A stretch of 64,000 nucleotides of DNA from JBAQMG01 sp049302575 (GCA_049302575.1 JBAQMG010000110.1:62001-126000), one strand, 5' to 3'; positions 16,536 to 26,535 are shown, numbered from the stretch's first letter. The notes: generated by a model from the letters alone, not told the origin. Program-made: numbers and translations.

Positions 16536-17503
16536 TAAATTTGCCCCCTTACAATCCACATTGAGACTAAAGCTAAGATGGCGAAGGCCGTACTGGCGGC
16601 CAAGTAATCAGGTAGTCGAAAAAGTCGTCTCTTCACAGCTAAACTTTCAACGATAGCAAAGAAAAATCCTAGTACAATAACCTTAATTCCGGCTAGCATT
16701 AAAGCCCCGAGTACTCCGAAAAATCCGGCGCTCCCTGAGAGCAAGCTACTAGGCCAAAGGATTTGGGCTAATAAAAGCAGGAGTAGGAGTTGTTTGATCT
16801 GTTCGGCAAAACTCAGAAGAGCAAGCGAAGGTCCGGAATATTCCAACAACATTCCTTCATGAATCATCGTTAATTCCAAATGTGTATCTGGATTATCGAT
16901 CGGAATACGCCCCATTTCTGCAATAATAACCATTCCTAAGGCTAATAAAGCTAATAAACGGGGGATAAAGATAGGCGATACATTATTCAAGCCCAAAGTG
17001 ATCCCTTGTAAGGACGTTGTCTCCGTAATAAGCGCTAAAACAGTTAGTCCCAGAAGGAAAGCCGGTTCAGTAAGTAGACCTAAAAAGAGTTCCCTGCTCG
17101 AACCCATTCCTCCGAACGTTCCGGCTCCTTCTAAACCTGACAGGGTCAGAAACAAGCGTGCCAAACCGAGACTAGCTACAAATAAGAAGGGGTCACCCCA
17201 ACCGCTTAGCGGTGCCCAACCCCAAGCATTCGGAATAATCAGCCCAGCCATTAAGGTACTGACTAGAACTATCCGTGGTGTCAGGAGGAAGATCCAGGAG
17301 GCATGTTCAGAGCTGAGTTCCTCCTTATTCAATAACTTCCTTAAATCACGGTAAGGTTGGAGGATTGAGGGCCCCTGCCGCATCTGCCAGAAGGCTTTGC
17401 TTTTTTTAATCAGGCCTTGGAGAAGCGGAGCGGTAACTAAGAGCAAGGCCAAATGTCCGATTGACAGCAAGAGGCGGGTAAAGATCATTGATGATTCTGC
17501 CAT
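16535..17503 (-). CDS. hyfC: Hydrogenase-4 membrane anchor HyfC/HycD-like (NuoH-type)
   Basis: A 322-residue NuoH-like protein with about eight hydrophobic segments that anchors the hydrogenase module to the membrane. Conserved features are the RQGPSILQPYRDLRKLLNKE stretch early on, a GSSRELFLGLLTEPA loop, and EMGRIPIDNPDTHLELTMIHE with the acidic residues of the quinone-like channel region. The order after hyfB and before hyfE is the standard one. The stop overlaps the hyfE start by one base. Confidence 0.92.
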   Translation of the reverse strand: MAESSMIFTRLLLSIGHLALLLVTAPLLQGLIKKSKAFWQMRQGPSILQPYRDLRKLLNKEELSSEHASWIFLLTPRIVLVSTLMAGLIIPNAWGWAPLSGWGDPFLFVASLGLARLFLTLSGLEGAGTFGGMGSSRELFLGLLTEPAFLLGLTVLALITETTSLQGITLGLNNVSPIFIPRLLALLALGMVIIAEMGRIPIDNPDTHLELTMIHEGMLLEYSGPSLALLSFAEQIKQLLLLLLLAQILWPSSLLSGSAGFFGVLGALMLAGIKVIVLGFFFAIVESLAVKRRLFRLPDYLAASTAFAILALVSMWIVRGQI

Positions 17504-17515
17504 TTCTTCTCCTTC

Positions 17516-19447
17516 CTAACGTCCTAAAATTAAAACGATGACTAAGGTGAGCAATAAGTAGCCTAAATAGAGGTGAATGCTGCCTGCTTGCAGTTTCTGG
17601 ATTTTTGAGGCCAGCCAAAGTAACCCGCGAGTTGAAGGTCGATAAAAGGCCTCCTCAAAAACTGCTTTGATTCCACCTTCATAACTTAAAGAGTGTAAAA
17701 AGTAACGTGTTCCTGCAAAATCCCGTTCAACTTGTCGATGAGAACCTAATATTTTGGCAAAAAGAACGCGGATGGGCTTCGTTAAGCCAGTGGCAGTATA
17801 TTGCATACTTGGGGTTAGGGGACCACCACAATTCCAAGTTGGCGTTACTCTCCGTTGGCCGCGCTTGCCAAGAAGCCACACGCTAATTGTTAGAAAAATA
17901 AATATAATCAAGTAAACCGAAGACATGTGGAGTGGTTTTTCCAAAATAGCTTCCGGCGTTACTTCGGTACCTAAGAGAAAAAGTGGTAAATTGATTAAGG
18001 CTAGAGTAGCGGTCGGCCAAAGAACACTAAGCATCGCTAACCCAAGAGCTAAGAAAGGGGCGCTATATTGAACAGGCTGTACTTCCCTAGCCATTTGAGC
18101 CTCAAGGGAACGCGCTTGTCCAAGAAAGGCGATTCCGAACCATTTTACGAAAGTAGCCATAGCTAAGCCACCAACTAGACCAAGTATTCCAATAAACAAA
18201 GGTAATACGACTTTTTCCCAGCCACCTAAAAGCTTCACGGTGTTTACCCATAAGGATTGAAAAAGGATTAATTCTCCCCAGAAGCCGCCAAGTGGAGGTA
18301 AGGCTACTAGGCCTATTATTCCAATAAGGGCTCCTAAACCTGTTTTTGGCAGCCGCTTGAGTAAGCCGCCTAAATGTTCTAGGTTTCGCGTATGGGTTGC
18401 TTGGATGACATTACCTGCTTCCATAAACAGCAACGATTTGAAAAGCATATGTTGTAAAGTATGCCAAAAGAAAGCAGCTAACGCCAAAACCAGGGCCAGA
18501 TCATTGTGCCAAGACCTGGCCAGAAAGGCACTTCCTAACATCATACCTAGGATACCTACATTTTCGATCGTGGAATAAGCGAGCACTTTCTTAAGATCCG
18601 TCTGTACCGAGGCAAAGAGGATCCCCACAAAAGCGGAGAGCGCTCCGATAAACAAAAATAGCCAACCCCACCAAATAGGACCTACTCCCAAGGTTAACCA
18701 AACTAAGCGTAAAAATAGGTAAAGCGCAACCTTAACCATGACGCCAGACATCAGAGCAGATACGGGACTTGGCGCAATCGAATGGGCATAAGGTAGCCAA
18801 ATATGAAAGGGAACGAAACCAGCCTTTGTCCCTAATCCAATAAAGAAAGCGAGGAAGAGTAAATTAAGTTGGCCAAGGGGAAGTGTCGGGGTCACTTTGG
18901 CCCATTCCTCAAAAGCAAAGCTCCCAGTCTTGGCATATAGGAACAAGGACGCAGCCGTTAAAAAGACTGTTCCAACATGGGTCATGACGAAATAAATGTA
19001 GGCGGCCTTGCGTGTTTGATATTCTTCATGCTCATAAAGGACTAAGAAGAACGAGAATAAAGACATCATTTCCCACATCAATAAGAAGGAAAAGCCATCA
19101 GCAGCCAGCACTACTCCCAACATACTGCCTAAAAACAGAAACCAAGCAATATAAAAGGATCCGAGTGATTTCTGCTTTTCTTCATATTCCTTAAGGTAAC
19201 CCATTGCATAAAGGGAAGCTAAGATTTGACCTATTAGTAAAATTAAAAGGAAGAAAACACTCAGCCCATCCACCTTCCAAGTCAGTGAAAGGTCAGCGCC
19301 TTCTTCCGTATAAAATCTTAATCCCGTTTTAACCCAACTCATGTCCCGAGTCGACATAATTGCCCCCCAAATAAGCCCAATTCCAGCCAAGGCGATACTT
19401 AAACTCATAAATAATTGTCGAACTGCTCGGCTTCCCTGATTAAACAT
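17516..19447 (-). CDS. hyfB: Hydrogenase-4 membrane subunit HyfB-like (NuoL-type transporter)
   Basis: First gene of the operon: a 643-residue antiporter-like subunit with about 15-16 hydrophobic segments. Typical residues lie in LLMWEMMSLFSFFLVLYEHEEYQTRKAA (helix 5 glutamate), GTKAGFVPFHIWLPYAHSIA and SVQTDLKKVLAYSTIENVGILG. It is the larger of two ion-transporting subunits, the other being HyfF. The minus-strand promoter region at 19523-19551 lies 76 bases upstream. The operon then runs hyfC, hyfE, hyfF, hyfG, hyfI with gaps of 18 bases or less. HyfA, HyfD and HyfH homologues are absent here. Confidence 0.93.
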   Translation of the reverse strand: MFNQGSRAVRQLFMSLSIALAGIGLIWGAIMSTRDMSWVKTGLRFYTEEGADLSLTWKVDGLSVFFLLILLIGQILASLYAMGYLKEYEEKQKSLGSFYIAWFLFLGSMLGVVLAADGFSFLLMWEMMSLFSFFLVLYEHEEYQTRKAAYIYFVMTHVGTVFLTAASLFLYAKTGSFAFEEWAKVTPTLPLGQLNLLFLAFFIGLGTKAGFVPFHIWLPYAHSIAPSPVSALMSGVMVKVALYLFLRLVWLTLGVGPIWWGWLFLFIGALSAFVGILFASVQTDLKKVLAYSTIENVGILGMMLGSAFLARSWHNDLALVLALAAFFWHTLQHMLFKSLLFMEAGNVIQATHTRNLEHLGGLLKRLPKTGLGALIGIIGLVALPPLGGFWGELILFQSLWVNTVKLLGGWEKVVLPLFIGILGLVGGLAMATFVKWFGIAFLGQARSLEAQMAREVQPVQYSAPFLALGLAMLSVLWPTATLALINLPLFLLGTEVTPEAILEKPLHMSSVYLIIFIFLTISVWLLGKRGQRRVTPTWNCGGPLTPSMQYTATGLTKPIRVLFAKILGSHRQVERDFAGTRYFLHSLSYEGGIKAVFEEAFYRPSTRGLLWLASKIQKLQAGSIHLYLGYLLLTLVIVLILGR

Positions 19448-19920
19448 TTAATGGTTACCCCCTGCTGATATTATGTATCATTGCTATATAGATAATTCCT
19501 TCGCTTTTTAGACGACTTACTAATCATATGCAAAAATTGCATAAACATCAAGGAACAAGAAGAGTCTCTTCCTTCTGTAATTTAGCATATAACTTCAAAT
19601 TATCAGGTATAGCTATTAATTACTCGATATCTCTTTAATTGACCATCTTGCATAAAAAGAGGAGCTAAATGTTTGTTTATGCTTTTTTCGATTGTTTATT
19701 GTATAAAGTTACTGACCTTACAGGAAATATGAAGTCTATGTTGAAATTATTAAGTGTAATTTTCGTTTAAAGTGAAGAATTTGCTTGCTCTCATTCAAAG
19801 GGGTTAGTACAATACATATTGAACTAACCCTATCAAACCCTACCACTTAAAAGTATTATTATTAATTCGAATTCACATGCTAAGTAGAGGCTAGGTTATA
19901 AATTAAAATCGAGAAAGAGT
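19448..19920. other. Divergent intergenic region hyfB / aminotransferase
   Basis: A 473-base AT-rich gap without a gene. Apart from the hyf promoter it holds a hairpin at 19801-19830: GGGTTAGT pairs with ACTAACCC, then an A-A mismatch, then CAAT with ATTG around a four-base loop. No T run follows on either strand, so it is more likely an operator or leader structure for the aminotransferase gene than a terminator. Confidence 0.5.
19523..19551 (-). promoter_or_regulatory. Promoter of the hyf operon with an inverted repeat in its spacer
   Basis: Read on the minus strand, TTGATG (19551-19546) and TATGAT (19528-19523) are separated by exactly 17 bases, a good sigma-A promoter for hyfB. The spacer is almost filled by the inverted repeat TATGCAA-n3-TTGCATA at 19527-19543, which also covers two bases of the -10. 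A repressor or a spacer-binding activator could act there. Confidence 0.65.
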
Positions 19921-21228
19921 GTGTTGATAGTATTGAATGAAATTGCGCAGGAATTAAACAAGCAGATTCAAAGCGAAAACCTCTATATCTATGAGCTCTT
20001 ATCTGACTTAGGGAAAAAGTTATATTTCCCTAAAGGTATACTTACTCAATCAGCCGAAGCCAACCAAAAGGCATTCCGTTTTAATGCGACGATTGGAATC
20101 GCCACTGAACAAGATCAACCGATGTATTTACCGGTTATTCAGGAAAGTTTATCCTCCTATCAGCCCAAAGATCTTTATCAATATGCTCCACCTGCTGGAA
20201 AACCTGAATTAAGAAAGATCTGGCGGGAAAAGATGCTTGTCGAGAATCCTTCCTTAAATGGGAAAACATATGGTCAACCGATCGTTACTAATGCTCTGAC
20301 GCATGGTTTAAGCATTGTCGCTGACCTGTTCGTAGATGTCAACGATCCTTTGATCTTGCCTGATAAACTATGGGAAAATTACAACCTGATTTTTGGAGTG
20401 CGTCAAGGGGCTAAGATCGTTACCTTTCCTTTCTATACTGACAACGGGAAAATTAATGTTGTCGGCATGAAGGAAACTTTGCTTTCACAAAAACAACATG
20501 GCAAAGCCGTCTTACTTTTGAATTTCCCGAATAATCCTACTGGTTATACGCCTAATGAACTAGAGGCTGATGAAATTGTTAAAGTGATCAAAGAGGTTGC
20601 TGAAGCGGGAATTAATTTAGTGGTTATCACTGATGATGCTTACTTTGGCTTGTTTTATGAGGACTCTATCCAAGAATCTTTATTTGGCAGGCTCGCTAAT
20701 CTTCATCCTCGGGTTTTAGCTATTAAAATAGATGGTCCCACTAAAGAGGAATATGTTTGGGGCTTTCGAGTTGGCTTTATCACTTTTGCTGCTGAAACGA
20801 GCGGTCTCTTGAATGCCTTGGAGAATAAAGTTTTAGGAATTATCAGAGGAACATTTTCTAGTGGTTCTCATCCTTCACAAACTTTTGTATTACAGGCCTT
20901 ACAAGCGCCGGCTTTTCCAGCTCAAAAACAACAAAAGTTTACTATTTTAAAACAGCGTGCTTTGAAAGTAAAAGAGATCCTTGCCAATAAAAAATATCAG
21001 GCTGTCTGGGATTACTACCCGTTTAATTCTGGCTATTTTATGTGTTTAAAGCTTAAAAATGTAGAGGCTGAAAAATTACGGCTTCACCTGCTTGAACGCT
21101 ACGGGGTTGGCGTTATTTCGCTTGAGGAAAGAGATGTTCGTATTGCCTTCTCCTGTGTGGAAGAGCAGGATCTTCAAGAATTATTCGATCTTATCTATCA
21201 AGGAGTTAGAGATTTGGAGAAGTCTTAA
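19921..21228 (+). CDS. Class I/II PLP-dependent aminotransferase
   Basis: A 435-residue fold-type I aminotransferase. The pyridoxal phosphate environment is visible: NFPNNPTGY (substrate and PLP contact), VITDDAYFGLFY with the aspartate and tyrosine contacts, and IKIDGPTKEEYVWGFRVGF with the Schiff-base lysine region and the conserved arginine. A C-terminal RIAFSCVEEQDL carries the carboxylate-binding arginine. The amino acid substrate cannot be told. The start is uncertain: GTG 19921 with GAGAAAGAG upstream, or the TTG at 19924. It stands alone, so context gives no pathway. Confidence 0.85.
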   Translation: MLIVLNEIAQELNKQIQSENLYIYELLSDLGKKLYFPKGILTQSAEANQKAFRFNATIGIATEQDQPMYLPVIQESLSSYQPKDLYQYAPPAGKPELRKIWREKMLVENPSLNGKTYGQPIVTNALTHGLSIVADLFVDVNDPLILPDKLWENYNLIFGVRQGAKIVTFPFYTDNGKINVVGMKETLLSQKQHGKAVLLLNFPNNPTGYTPNELEADEIVKVIKEVAEAGINLVVITDDAYFGLFYEDSIQESLFGRLANLHPRVLAIKIDGPTKEEYVWGFRVGFITFAAETSGLLNALENKVLGIIRGTFSSGSHPSQTFVLQALQAPAFPAQKQQKFTILKQRALKVKEILANKKYQAVWDYYPFNSGYFMCLKLKNVEAEKLRLHLLERYGVGVISLEERDVRIAFSCVEEQDLQELFDLIYQGVRDLEKS

Positions 21229-21507
21229 GTCTTTGTATTGTTTATCAGGATAAAAACGATTAAACTAGTGGGCATTGTAGATGACGGTGAGGAAAGCAAT
21301 TGGTAAGCTGTTTATTCAAAAATTGGATTAATTGGTGTAGGGAACAAGTTTTGGTAGCTAATTGGACAAATTAACATTTTATATAGACAAAGCTTTTTAG
21401 GCGATTAGTTCTTTATGGGGCAGAAAGCTATAAAACGCAAATACTTTAATTCAAGGATTGTGTTAATGGATGAATTTGGGTTGGAGTATGATAAAGGATG
21501 AGGCATA

Positions 21508-22590
21508 ATGAAGCTTATTCTTAGCCATGTACCAGCAAATTATATAACCACCGATAGACAGACTGAGCGTGATCTGTTTGATGCGCAAGGGCGATTACTC
21601 TTAGCCAAGGGCAAGGTGGTTACCGCAACTATCATGGAACTTCTCCTTTCACGTCAATTATACCTTCTTGAAAATGGGTTTGAGCTGAAAGAAGCTGATC
21701 CGAAACAGAGCGAGTGTGCACAAAAAACCTTTTCAACAGAGTTATATCAACGAATTGTAGGATCAATGCAGCGGATTTATTCTGATGCTCGTTTAGTTAG
21801 CACACAAAGCATTAACGAAACTAGGGATATTGTTGAAAGTATAGTTTGCGAAATTGAGCAAAATGGAGCTTGTATTAATTTCAATCAATTTCGCACCTTC
21901 GATAATAACACCTACATACATTCTGTTAATGTCGCGCTATTGACTGCTCTAATTGCGCTTAAAAGTGGTTTCACGGGTGAGTATTTACGCATTATAACCC
22001 TTGGCGCCCTCCTTCATGATTTAGGTAAACTTATGATTCCCTTATCGATCCTTAATAAACCTTCTGGGCTAACGGAAAGTGAGTTCGAAATTGTCAAGCA
22101 ACATCCACTTCAAGGTGAATATATGCTGGAGAATGTTTCTGTTCCGTCAGAAGTTTTAAGTGAAATTAGCCAACATCATGAACGTTGGAAGGGGCAGGGA
22201 TACCCTCGTGGTTTGAGAAACCGGGGCATTCATCCTTTTGCTCAAATAGTTGCGGTAGCTGATGTTTTTGATGCCTTAACAGCTGATAGGCCCTATCGTA
22301 AAGGGTTTCCACCCTATCATGCTCTAGAGATTGTCATCTTAGGAGCGGGTGTGGATTTTTCCACAGAGGTCGTTCAAAATTTCAAGCGTTCCCTTGTGCT
22401 TTATCCGGAAAATTCGATTGTAACTTTAAATACTAAAGAGGTGGGTAAGGTAATAGCGATCCCCTGCGATTATCCAACTCGCCCCTTAGTACGCGTCTTG
22501 TTTGATGAGAATGGTAAGTTTGTTAATGAAGAGAGAGTCATTGACTTACTTGAAGATTATACCTGTTTTGTCAACCAAGTTGATTTTTAA
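21508..22590 (+). CDS. HD-GYP domain protein, second copy
   Basis: Same layout as the protein at 2168-3235, with a short N-terminal domain and an HD-GYP domain from about 130. HDLGK at 170-174 is intact and HHERWKGQGYP around 224-234 keeps GYP, but the usual aspartate of WDGSGYP is lysine. It is a predicted cyclic-di-GMP phosphodiesterase; activity is likely but less certain because of that change. The two proteins diverge clearly outside the catalytic blocks, so they are not a recent duplication. ATG 21508 follows AAAGGATGAGG. A strong terminator at 22629-22658 ends the gene. Confidence 0.88.
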   Translation: MKLILSHVPANYITTDRQTERDLFDAQGRLLLAKGKVVTATIMELLLSRQLYLLENGFELKEADPKQSECAQKTFSTELYQRIVGSMQRIYSDARLVSTQSINETRDIVESIVCEIEQNGACINFNQFRTFDNNTYIHSVNVALLTALIALKSGFTGEYLRIITLGALLHDLGKLMIPLSILNKPSGLTESEFEIVKQHPLQGEYMLENVSVPSEVLSEISQHHERWKGQGYPRGLRNRGIHPFAQIVAVADVFDALTADRPYRKGFPPYHALEIVILGAGVDFSTEVVQNFKRSLVLYPENSIVTLNTKEVGKVIAIPCDYPTRPLVRVLFDENGKFVNEERVIDLLEDYTCFVNQVDF

Positions 22591-22628
22591 ATAGTTTGTC
22601 TTATTTGATTGGGCATATTAACTGATAT

Positions 22629-22658
22629 AAGAAAAACCCTCACCTGAGGGTTTTTCTT
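22629..22658. terminator. Terminator between the HD-GYP gene and purL
   Basis: AAGAAAAACCCTCA at 22629-22642 pairs perfectly with TGAGGGTTTTTCTT at 22645-22658 around a two-base gap. Flanking A and T tracts make it work in either direction. Confidence 0.92.
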
Positions 22659-22735
22659 AATTAAAGTTGCCTGATGGAGGTAATTTTGAGATACTATAAA
22701 TTAAATGGATCTCTAAAAATAAAGGAGGCATAAAT

Positions 22736-25700
22736 TTGTTGCATAATATTAGAAGGATCTTTGTGGAAAAAAGGGAAGGCTTCAATATCGAGGCTCAAGG
22801 TTTATATGCTGATTTTAAAGAAAATTTAGGCATCGAAGGCTTGGCTAGAGTTAGAGTCGTAAATCGTTACGATATTACAGGTATTTCGGAGGAGGAGTAT
22901 GCCAAATCCCGACCGATTATTTTTGCAGAACCACCTTTAGATTTTGTCTATGAGGAAAACCTAGAGCTTGCTGTTGAAGATAGAGTTTTCGCTATGGAAT
23001 ATCTCCCAGGACAATATGATCAAAGAGCTGACTCTGCTGCCCAATGTGTTCAAATCCTTACGCAAAACGAACGTCCGGGGATTTTTTCAGCCAAACTAAT
23101 TATTCTCCAAGGTTTATTAACCGATCAGGAGTTCGCTAAAATCAAGGCCTATTGCATTAATCCAGTGGAAGCTCGGGAAGCCTCTTTGGCTAAGCCGGAA
23201 AGTCTTTTCACAGAAGTCATGCTTCCAGAGGAGGTAGAGCTGCTTAAGGGTTTTATCAGCAAAACGACTGAAGAACTTCAGGATTTTTGGTCGGGTTTGG
23301 GTTTAGCCATGAGCTTTGAAGATTTGCAATTTTGTCAGACCTATTTCCAAGCTGCTGAAAAAAGAGACCCCAGTCTTACGGAAATTAAGGTGATCGATAC
23401 TTACTGGTCTGATCATTGTCGGCATACCACGTTCTTGACCAAAATCGAAAAGGTGGAAGTGGAAGTAGGCCGTTTCACAGACCCTATCCAGGCTGCTTAT
23501 CGGGAATACTTAGAATCACGGGCTTATGTCTACGGAAATCAGGAGCACGACAGAGATGTTTGCCTGATGGATATTGCTGTGATAGGTATGAAGGAACTCA
23601 AGAAAAAAGGGCAACTTGAGGATTTGGATGAATCCGAGGAAATTAATGCTTGTAGTATTGTTGTCAACGTTGATGTGGACGGGCAGGCTGAAGAATGGTT
23701 GGTTATGTTTAAAAATGAAACACACAACCATCCCACCGAGATTGAACCTTTTGGGGGAGCAGCTACTTGTTTGGGCGGAGCAATCCGAGATCCATTATCT
23801 GGACGAACTTATGTTTATCAGGCCATGCGGGTGAGTGGCTGTGCTGATCCAAGAAAGAAGGTTGCAGAAACCTTACCGGGGAAGTTACCCCAGCGCAAAA
23901 TTACCACCGGGGCGGCTGCGGGGTATAGCTCTTATGGCAATCAGATCGGGATTGCCACAGGGCAGGTCACAGAAGTTTATGATGAAGGCTTTGTAGCTAA
24001 ACGCATGGAAATAGGGGCTGTGATTGGCGCTGCACCCCGCAGGAATGTTGTGCGCAAACTTCCGGAGACGGGAGATCTTGTGATTCTTGTGGGAGGGAGG
24101 ACAGGGCGGGACGGGTGTGGAGGAGCGACAGGTTCCTCTAAAGAACACACCCTGGAATCCTTGGTTGCCTGCGGAGCAGAGGTGCAAAAGGGCAACCCAC
24201 CGACGGAACGAAAGATTCAAAGGCTTTTCCGAAATCCCAAGGTCAGTGTTCTGATTAAGAAATGCAATGATTTTGGGGCTGGTGGTGTTTCCGTGGCGAT
24301 CGGTGAATTAACTGAGGGTTTAAGCATTGAGCTTGACGCTGTACCTAAAAAATATGAGGGGCTTGACGGGACAGAATTAGCGATCTCTGAGTCCCAAGAA
24401 CGGATGGCGGTGCTTGTGGCACCGGAAGATGTCGAGGAATTTAAGAGTTTAGCTCAGACTGAAAACCTGGAAGTCACAGTGGTTGCCCGAGTCACTTCCG
24501 ACCGAAGATTGAAAATGTTTTGGCGCGAGCGGCTGCTGGTGGATATTAGCCGAGATTTTCTGGATACCAACGGCATTAAACAAAAAACCTTGGTCAAGGT
24601 TGAGCCCCCGGAGGTTAGTCAAAATTATTTCGCGCAGATTCCGCAGGCTGTAGCCAAGGAATTAGCCGATCTTCGTCAAGCTTGGCTGATTAATTTAACG
24701 GATTTAAATGTTTGTAGTCAGAAAGGTCTGGTGGAGAGATTTGATGCGACGATAGGGGCTGGGACTGTTTTACTCCCGTTTGGAGGTAAGCATCAGGCTA
24801 CACCGGCGGAGGGTATGGTCGCTAAACTACCCCTGTTGCACGGTGAGACGACTAAGGCTACAGTGATGACGTATGGTTATAATCCTTTGTTAGCTAAATG
24901 GAGTCCTTTTCACGGCGCTTTTTATGCCGTAATCGAGGCGGTGACTAAAGTGGTAGCGATTGGTGGAGCTTACCAAGATGTTCGACTTACACTCCAAGAA
25001 TATTTTGAAAAGCTGGGTCAAGACGCAATAAAGTGGGGTAAACCTTTTGCAGCCTTGTTAGGGGCTTTTTACGCCCAAAAGCAATTGGGAATTCCGGCCA
25101 TTGGTGGTAAAGACAGTATGTCTGGTACCTTTATGGACCTTACAGTACCGCCTACTTTAGTTGCTTTTGCCGTGGCAGTTCTAGATGCCCGTCAGGTTGT
25201 CTCTCAAGAGTTCAAAGGCTTTAACAGTCAGGTTGTGCTACTTCAGGCAACGAGGGATCAACAAGAACTCCCTGATTTTAAGGTGTTAGCCGCTAACTTT
25301 GCCAAAGTAACTGAGTTGATTCGTGCCGGTCAGGTAATGGCTTCACAGACTGTTAAAATGGGGGGACTGGCGGCGGCCATCAGCAAAATGGCTTTTGGCA
25401 ATCGAATCGGCATAAAGTTTAATAACTATATCATACCAGAGAGTTTATTTGCGGCAGATTATGGTTCTGTTATCCTGGAAATTGATCAACAGGCTGATTT
25501 ACCTGCACTCTTTGATCAAGTTAACTACCGTTTGCTGGGCAGAACCCAGGAAAGGGCAAGCATAGAGCTTAATGATCTGGAAATTTCATTGGAAGCAGCG
25601 ATGACGGCTTGGGAAAAGCCGTTGGAGAAGATCTTCCCCACCCAAACTGAAGTTGTTGCTCAGCCGCGCTCCTTTAGTTACGGACTAAGAAATTTGCAGA

Positions 25701-26518
25701 AGCCAGTTCTGAAAGTGGCCAAACCACGAATTTTTATGCCGGTTTTCCCTGGTACAAACTGTGAGTATGATTCAGCCAAAGCTTTTGAAAGGGCCGGCGG
25801 GCGTGTGCAGACTTTGGTGATCAGAAACCTTAGTGCATTCGAGGTGGAACAGTCTATTGAAGAAATTGTTAAAGGGATAGAGAAGTCGCAAATTATTATG
25901 CTCCCAGGGGGATTTAGTGCCGGGGATGAACCGGATGGTTCTGGAAAATTTATTGCTGCGATGTTTAGGAACCCCCGAATTAAAGAGGCAGTAACCCAAC
26001 TCATCCAAGACAGGGACGGCTTAATGTTGGGAATTTGTAATGGTTTTCAGGCTCTAATTAAGTTGGGTTTGGTACCTTACGGTGAAATCAGAGAAATTAA
26101 CGAGGCTTGTCCAACATTAACATTTAATAAAATCGGCCGTCATATTTCCTGTATGGTTCAAACTAAAGTAGTTTCTACTCTCTCTCCGTGGTTTAGTGGT
26201 GTCGAATTAGGGTCAATCCACACGATTCCCCTTTCTCATGGTGAGGGTCGCTTCGTGGCTAAGCAGGACGTTATCGAGCAGCTGATAGCTAACGGTCAAA
26301 TTGCCACTCAATATGTGGATTTAGAGGGTCAGCCTAGTAATGATATTAGATATTCACCTAACGGATCGTTTGAAGCAATTGAAGGAATTACCAGCCCTGA
26401 TGGTCGAATACTAGGAAAGATGGGACATTCGGAGAGAACAGGTTCGCAAGTGGCGATGAATGTTCCTGGGAATAAAGATCAAGCTATTTTTGCTGCTGGG
26501 GTAGACTACTTCTCTTAG
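22736..26518 (+). CDS. purL: Phosphoribosylformylglycinamidine synthase, single-chain PurL
   Basis: Catalyses the glutamine- and ATP-dependent conversion of FGAR to FGAM in purine synthesis. It is the long, fused form of 1260 residues used by many Clostridia. From the N-terminus: linker domain, the catalytic DHCRHTTF near 230 and KNETHNHPTEIEPFGGAATC near 330, a second ATP-binding half with GGKDSMSGTF, and a C-terminal class I glutamine amidotransferase with MLGICNGFQ (nucleophile Cys) and SHGEGRF. Start is TTG 22736, with AAAGGAGG seven bases upstream. Other pur genes are not adjacent, so it is not in a pur operon; no purine riboswitch was seen before it. Confidence 0.96.
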   Translation: MLHNIRRIFVEKREGFNIEAQGLYADFKENLGIEGLARVRVVNRYDITGISEEEYAKSRPIIFAEPPLDFVYEENLELAVEDRVFAMEYLPGQYDQRADSAAQCVQILTQNERPGIFSAKLIILQGLLTDQEFAKIKAYCINPVEAREASLAKPESLFTEVMLPEEVELLKGFISKTTEELQDFWSGLGLAMSFEDLQFCQTYFQAAEKRDPSLTEIKVIDTYWSDHCRHTTFLTKIEKVEVEVGRFTDPIQAAYREYLESRAYVYGNQEHDRDVCLMDIAVIGMKELKKKGQLEDLDESEEINACSIVVNVDVDGQAEEWLVMFKNETHNHPTEIEPFGGAATCLGGAIRDPLSGRTYVYQAMRVSGCADPRKKVAETLPGKLPQRKITTGAAAGYSSYGNQIGIATGQVTEVYDEGFVAKRMEIGAVIGAAPRRNVVRKLPETGDLVILVGGRTGRDGCGGATGSSKEHTLESLVACGAEVQKGNPPTERKIQRLFRNPKVSVLIKKCNDFGAGGVSVAIGELTEGLSIELDAVPKKYEGLDGTELAISESQERMAVLVAPEDVEEFKSLAQTENLEVTVVARVTSDRRLKMFWRERLLVDISRDFLDTNGIKQKTLVKVEPPEVSQNYFAQIPQAVAKELADLRQAWLINLTDLNVCSQKGLVERFDATIGAGTVLLPFGGKHQATPAEGMVAKLPLLHGETTKATVMTYGYNPLLAKWSPFHGAFYAVIEAVTKVVAIGGAYQDVRLTLQEYFEKLGQDAIKWGKPFAALLGAFYAQKQLGIPAIGGKDSMSGTFMDLTVPPTLVAFAVAVLDARQVVSQEFKGFNSQVVLLQATRDQQELPDFKVLAANFAKVTELIRAGQVMASQTVKMGGLAAAISKMAFGNRIGIKFNNYIIPESLFAADYGSVILEIDQQADLPALFDQVNYRLLGRTQERASIELNDLEISLEAAMTAWEKPLEKIFPTQTEVVAQPRSFSYGLRNLQKPVLKVAKPRIFMPVFPGTNCEYDSAKAFERAGGRVQTLVIRNLSAFEVEQSIEEIVKGIEKSQIIMLPGGFSAGDEPDGSGKFIAAMFRNPRIKEAVTQLIQDRDGLMLGICNGFQALIKLGLVPYGEIREINEACPTLTFNKIGRHISCMVQTKVVSTLSPWFSGVELGSIHTIPLSHGEGRFVAKQDVIEQLIANGQIATQYVDLEGQPSNDIRYSPNGSFEAIEGITSPDGRILGKMGHSERTGSQVAMNVPGNKDQAIFAAGVDYFS

Positions 26519-26535
26519 AAAATTGGGGGATTAAT

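Noticed and set aside
22591..22735. Purine riboswitch before purL
   Set aside because: Only a bidirectional terminator is present; the conserved purine-aptamer loops are absent.
25678..26004. 108-codon minus-strand frame inside purL
   Set aside because: Shadow of the amidotransferase domain of purL, without its own signals.
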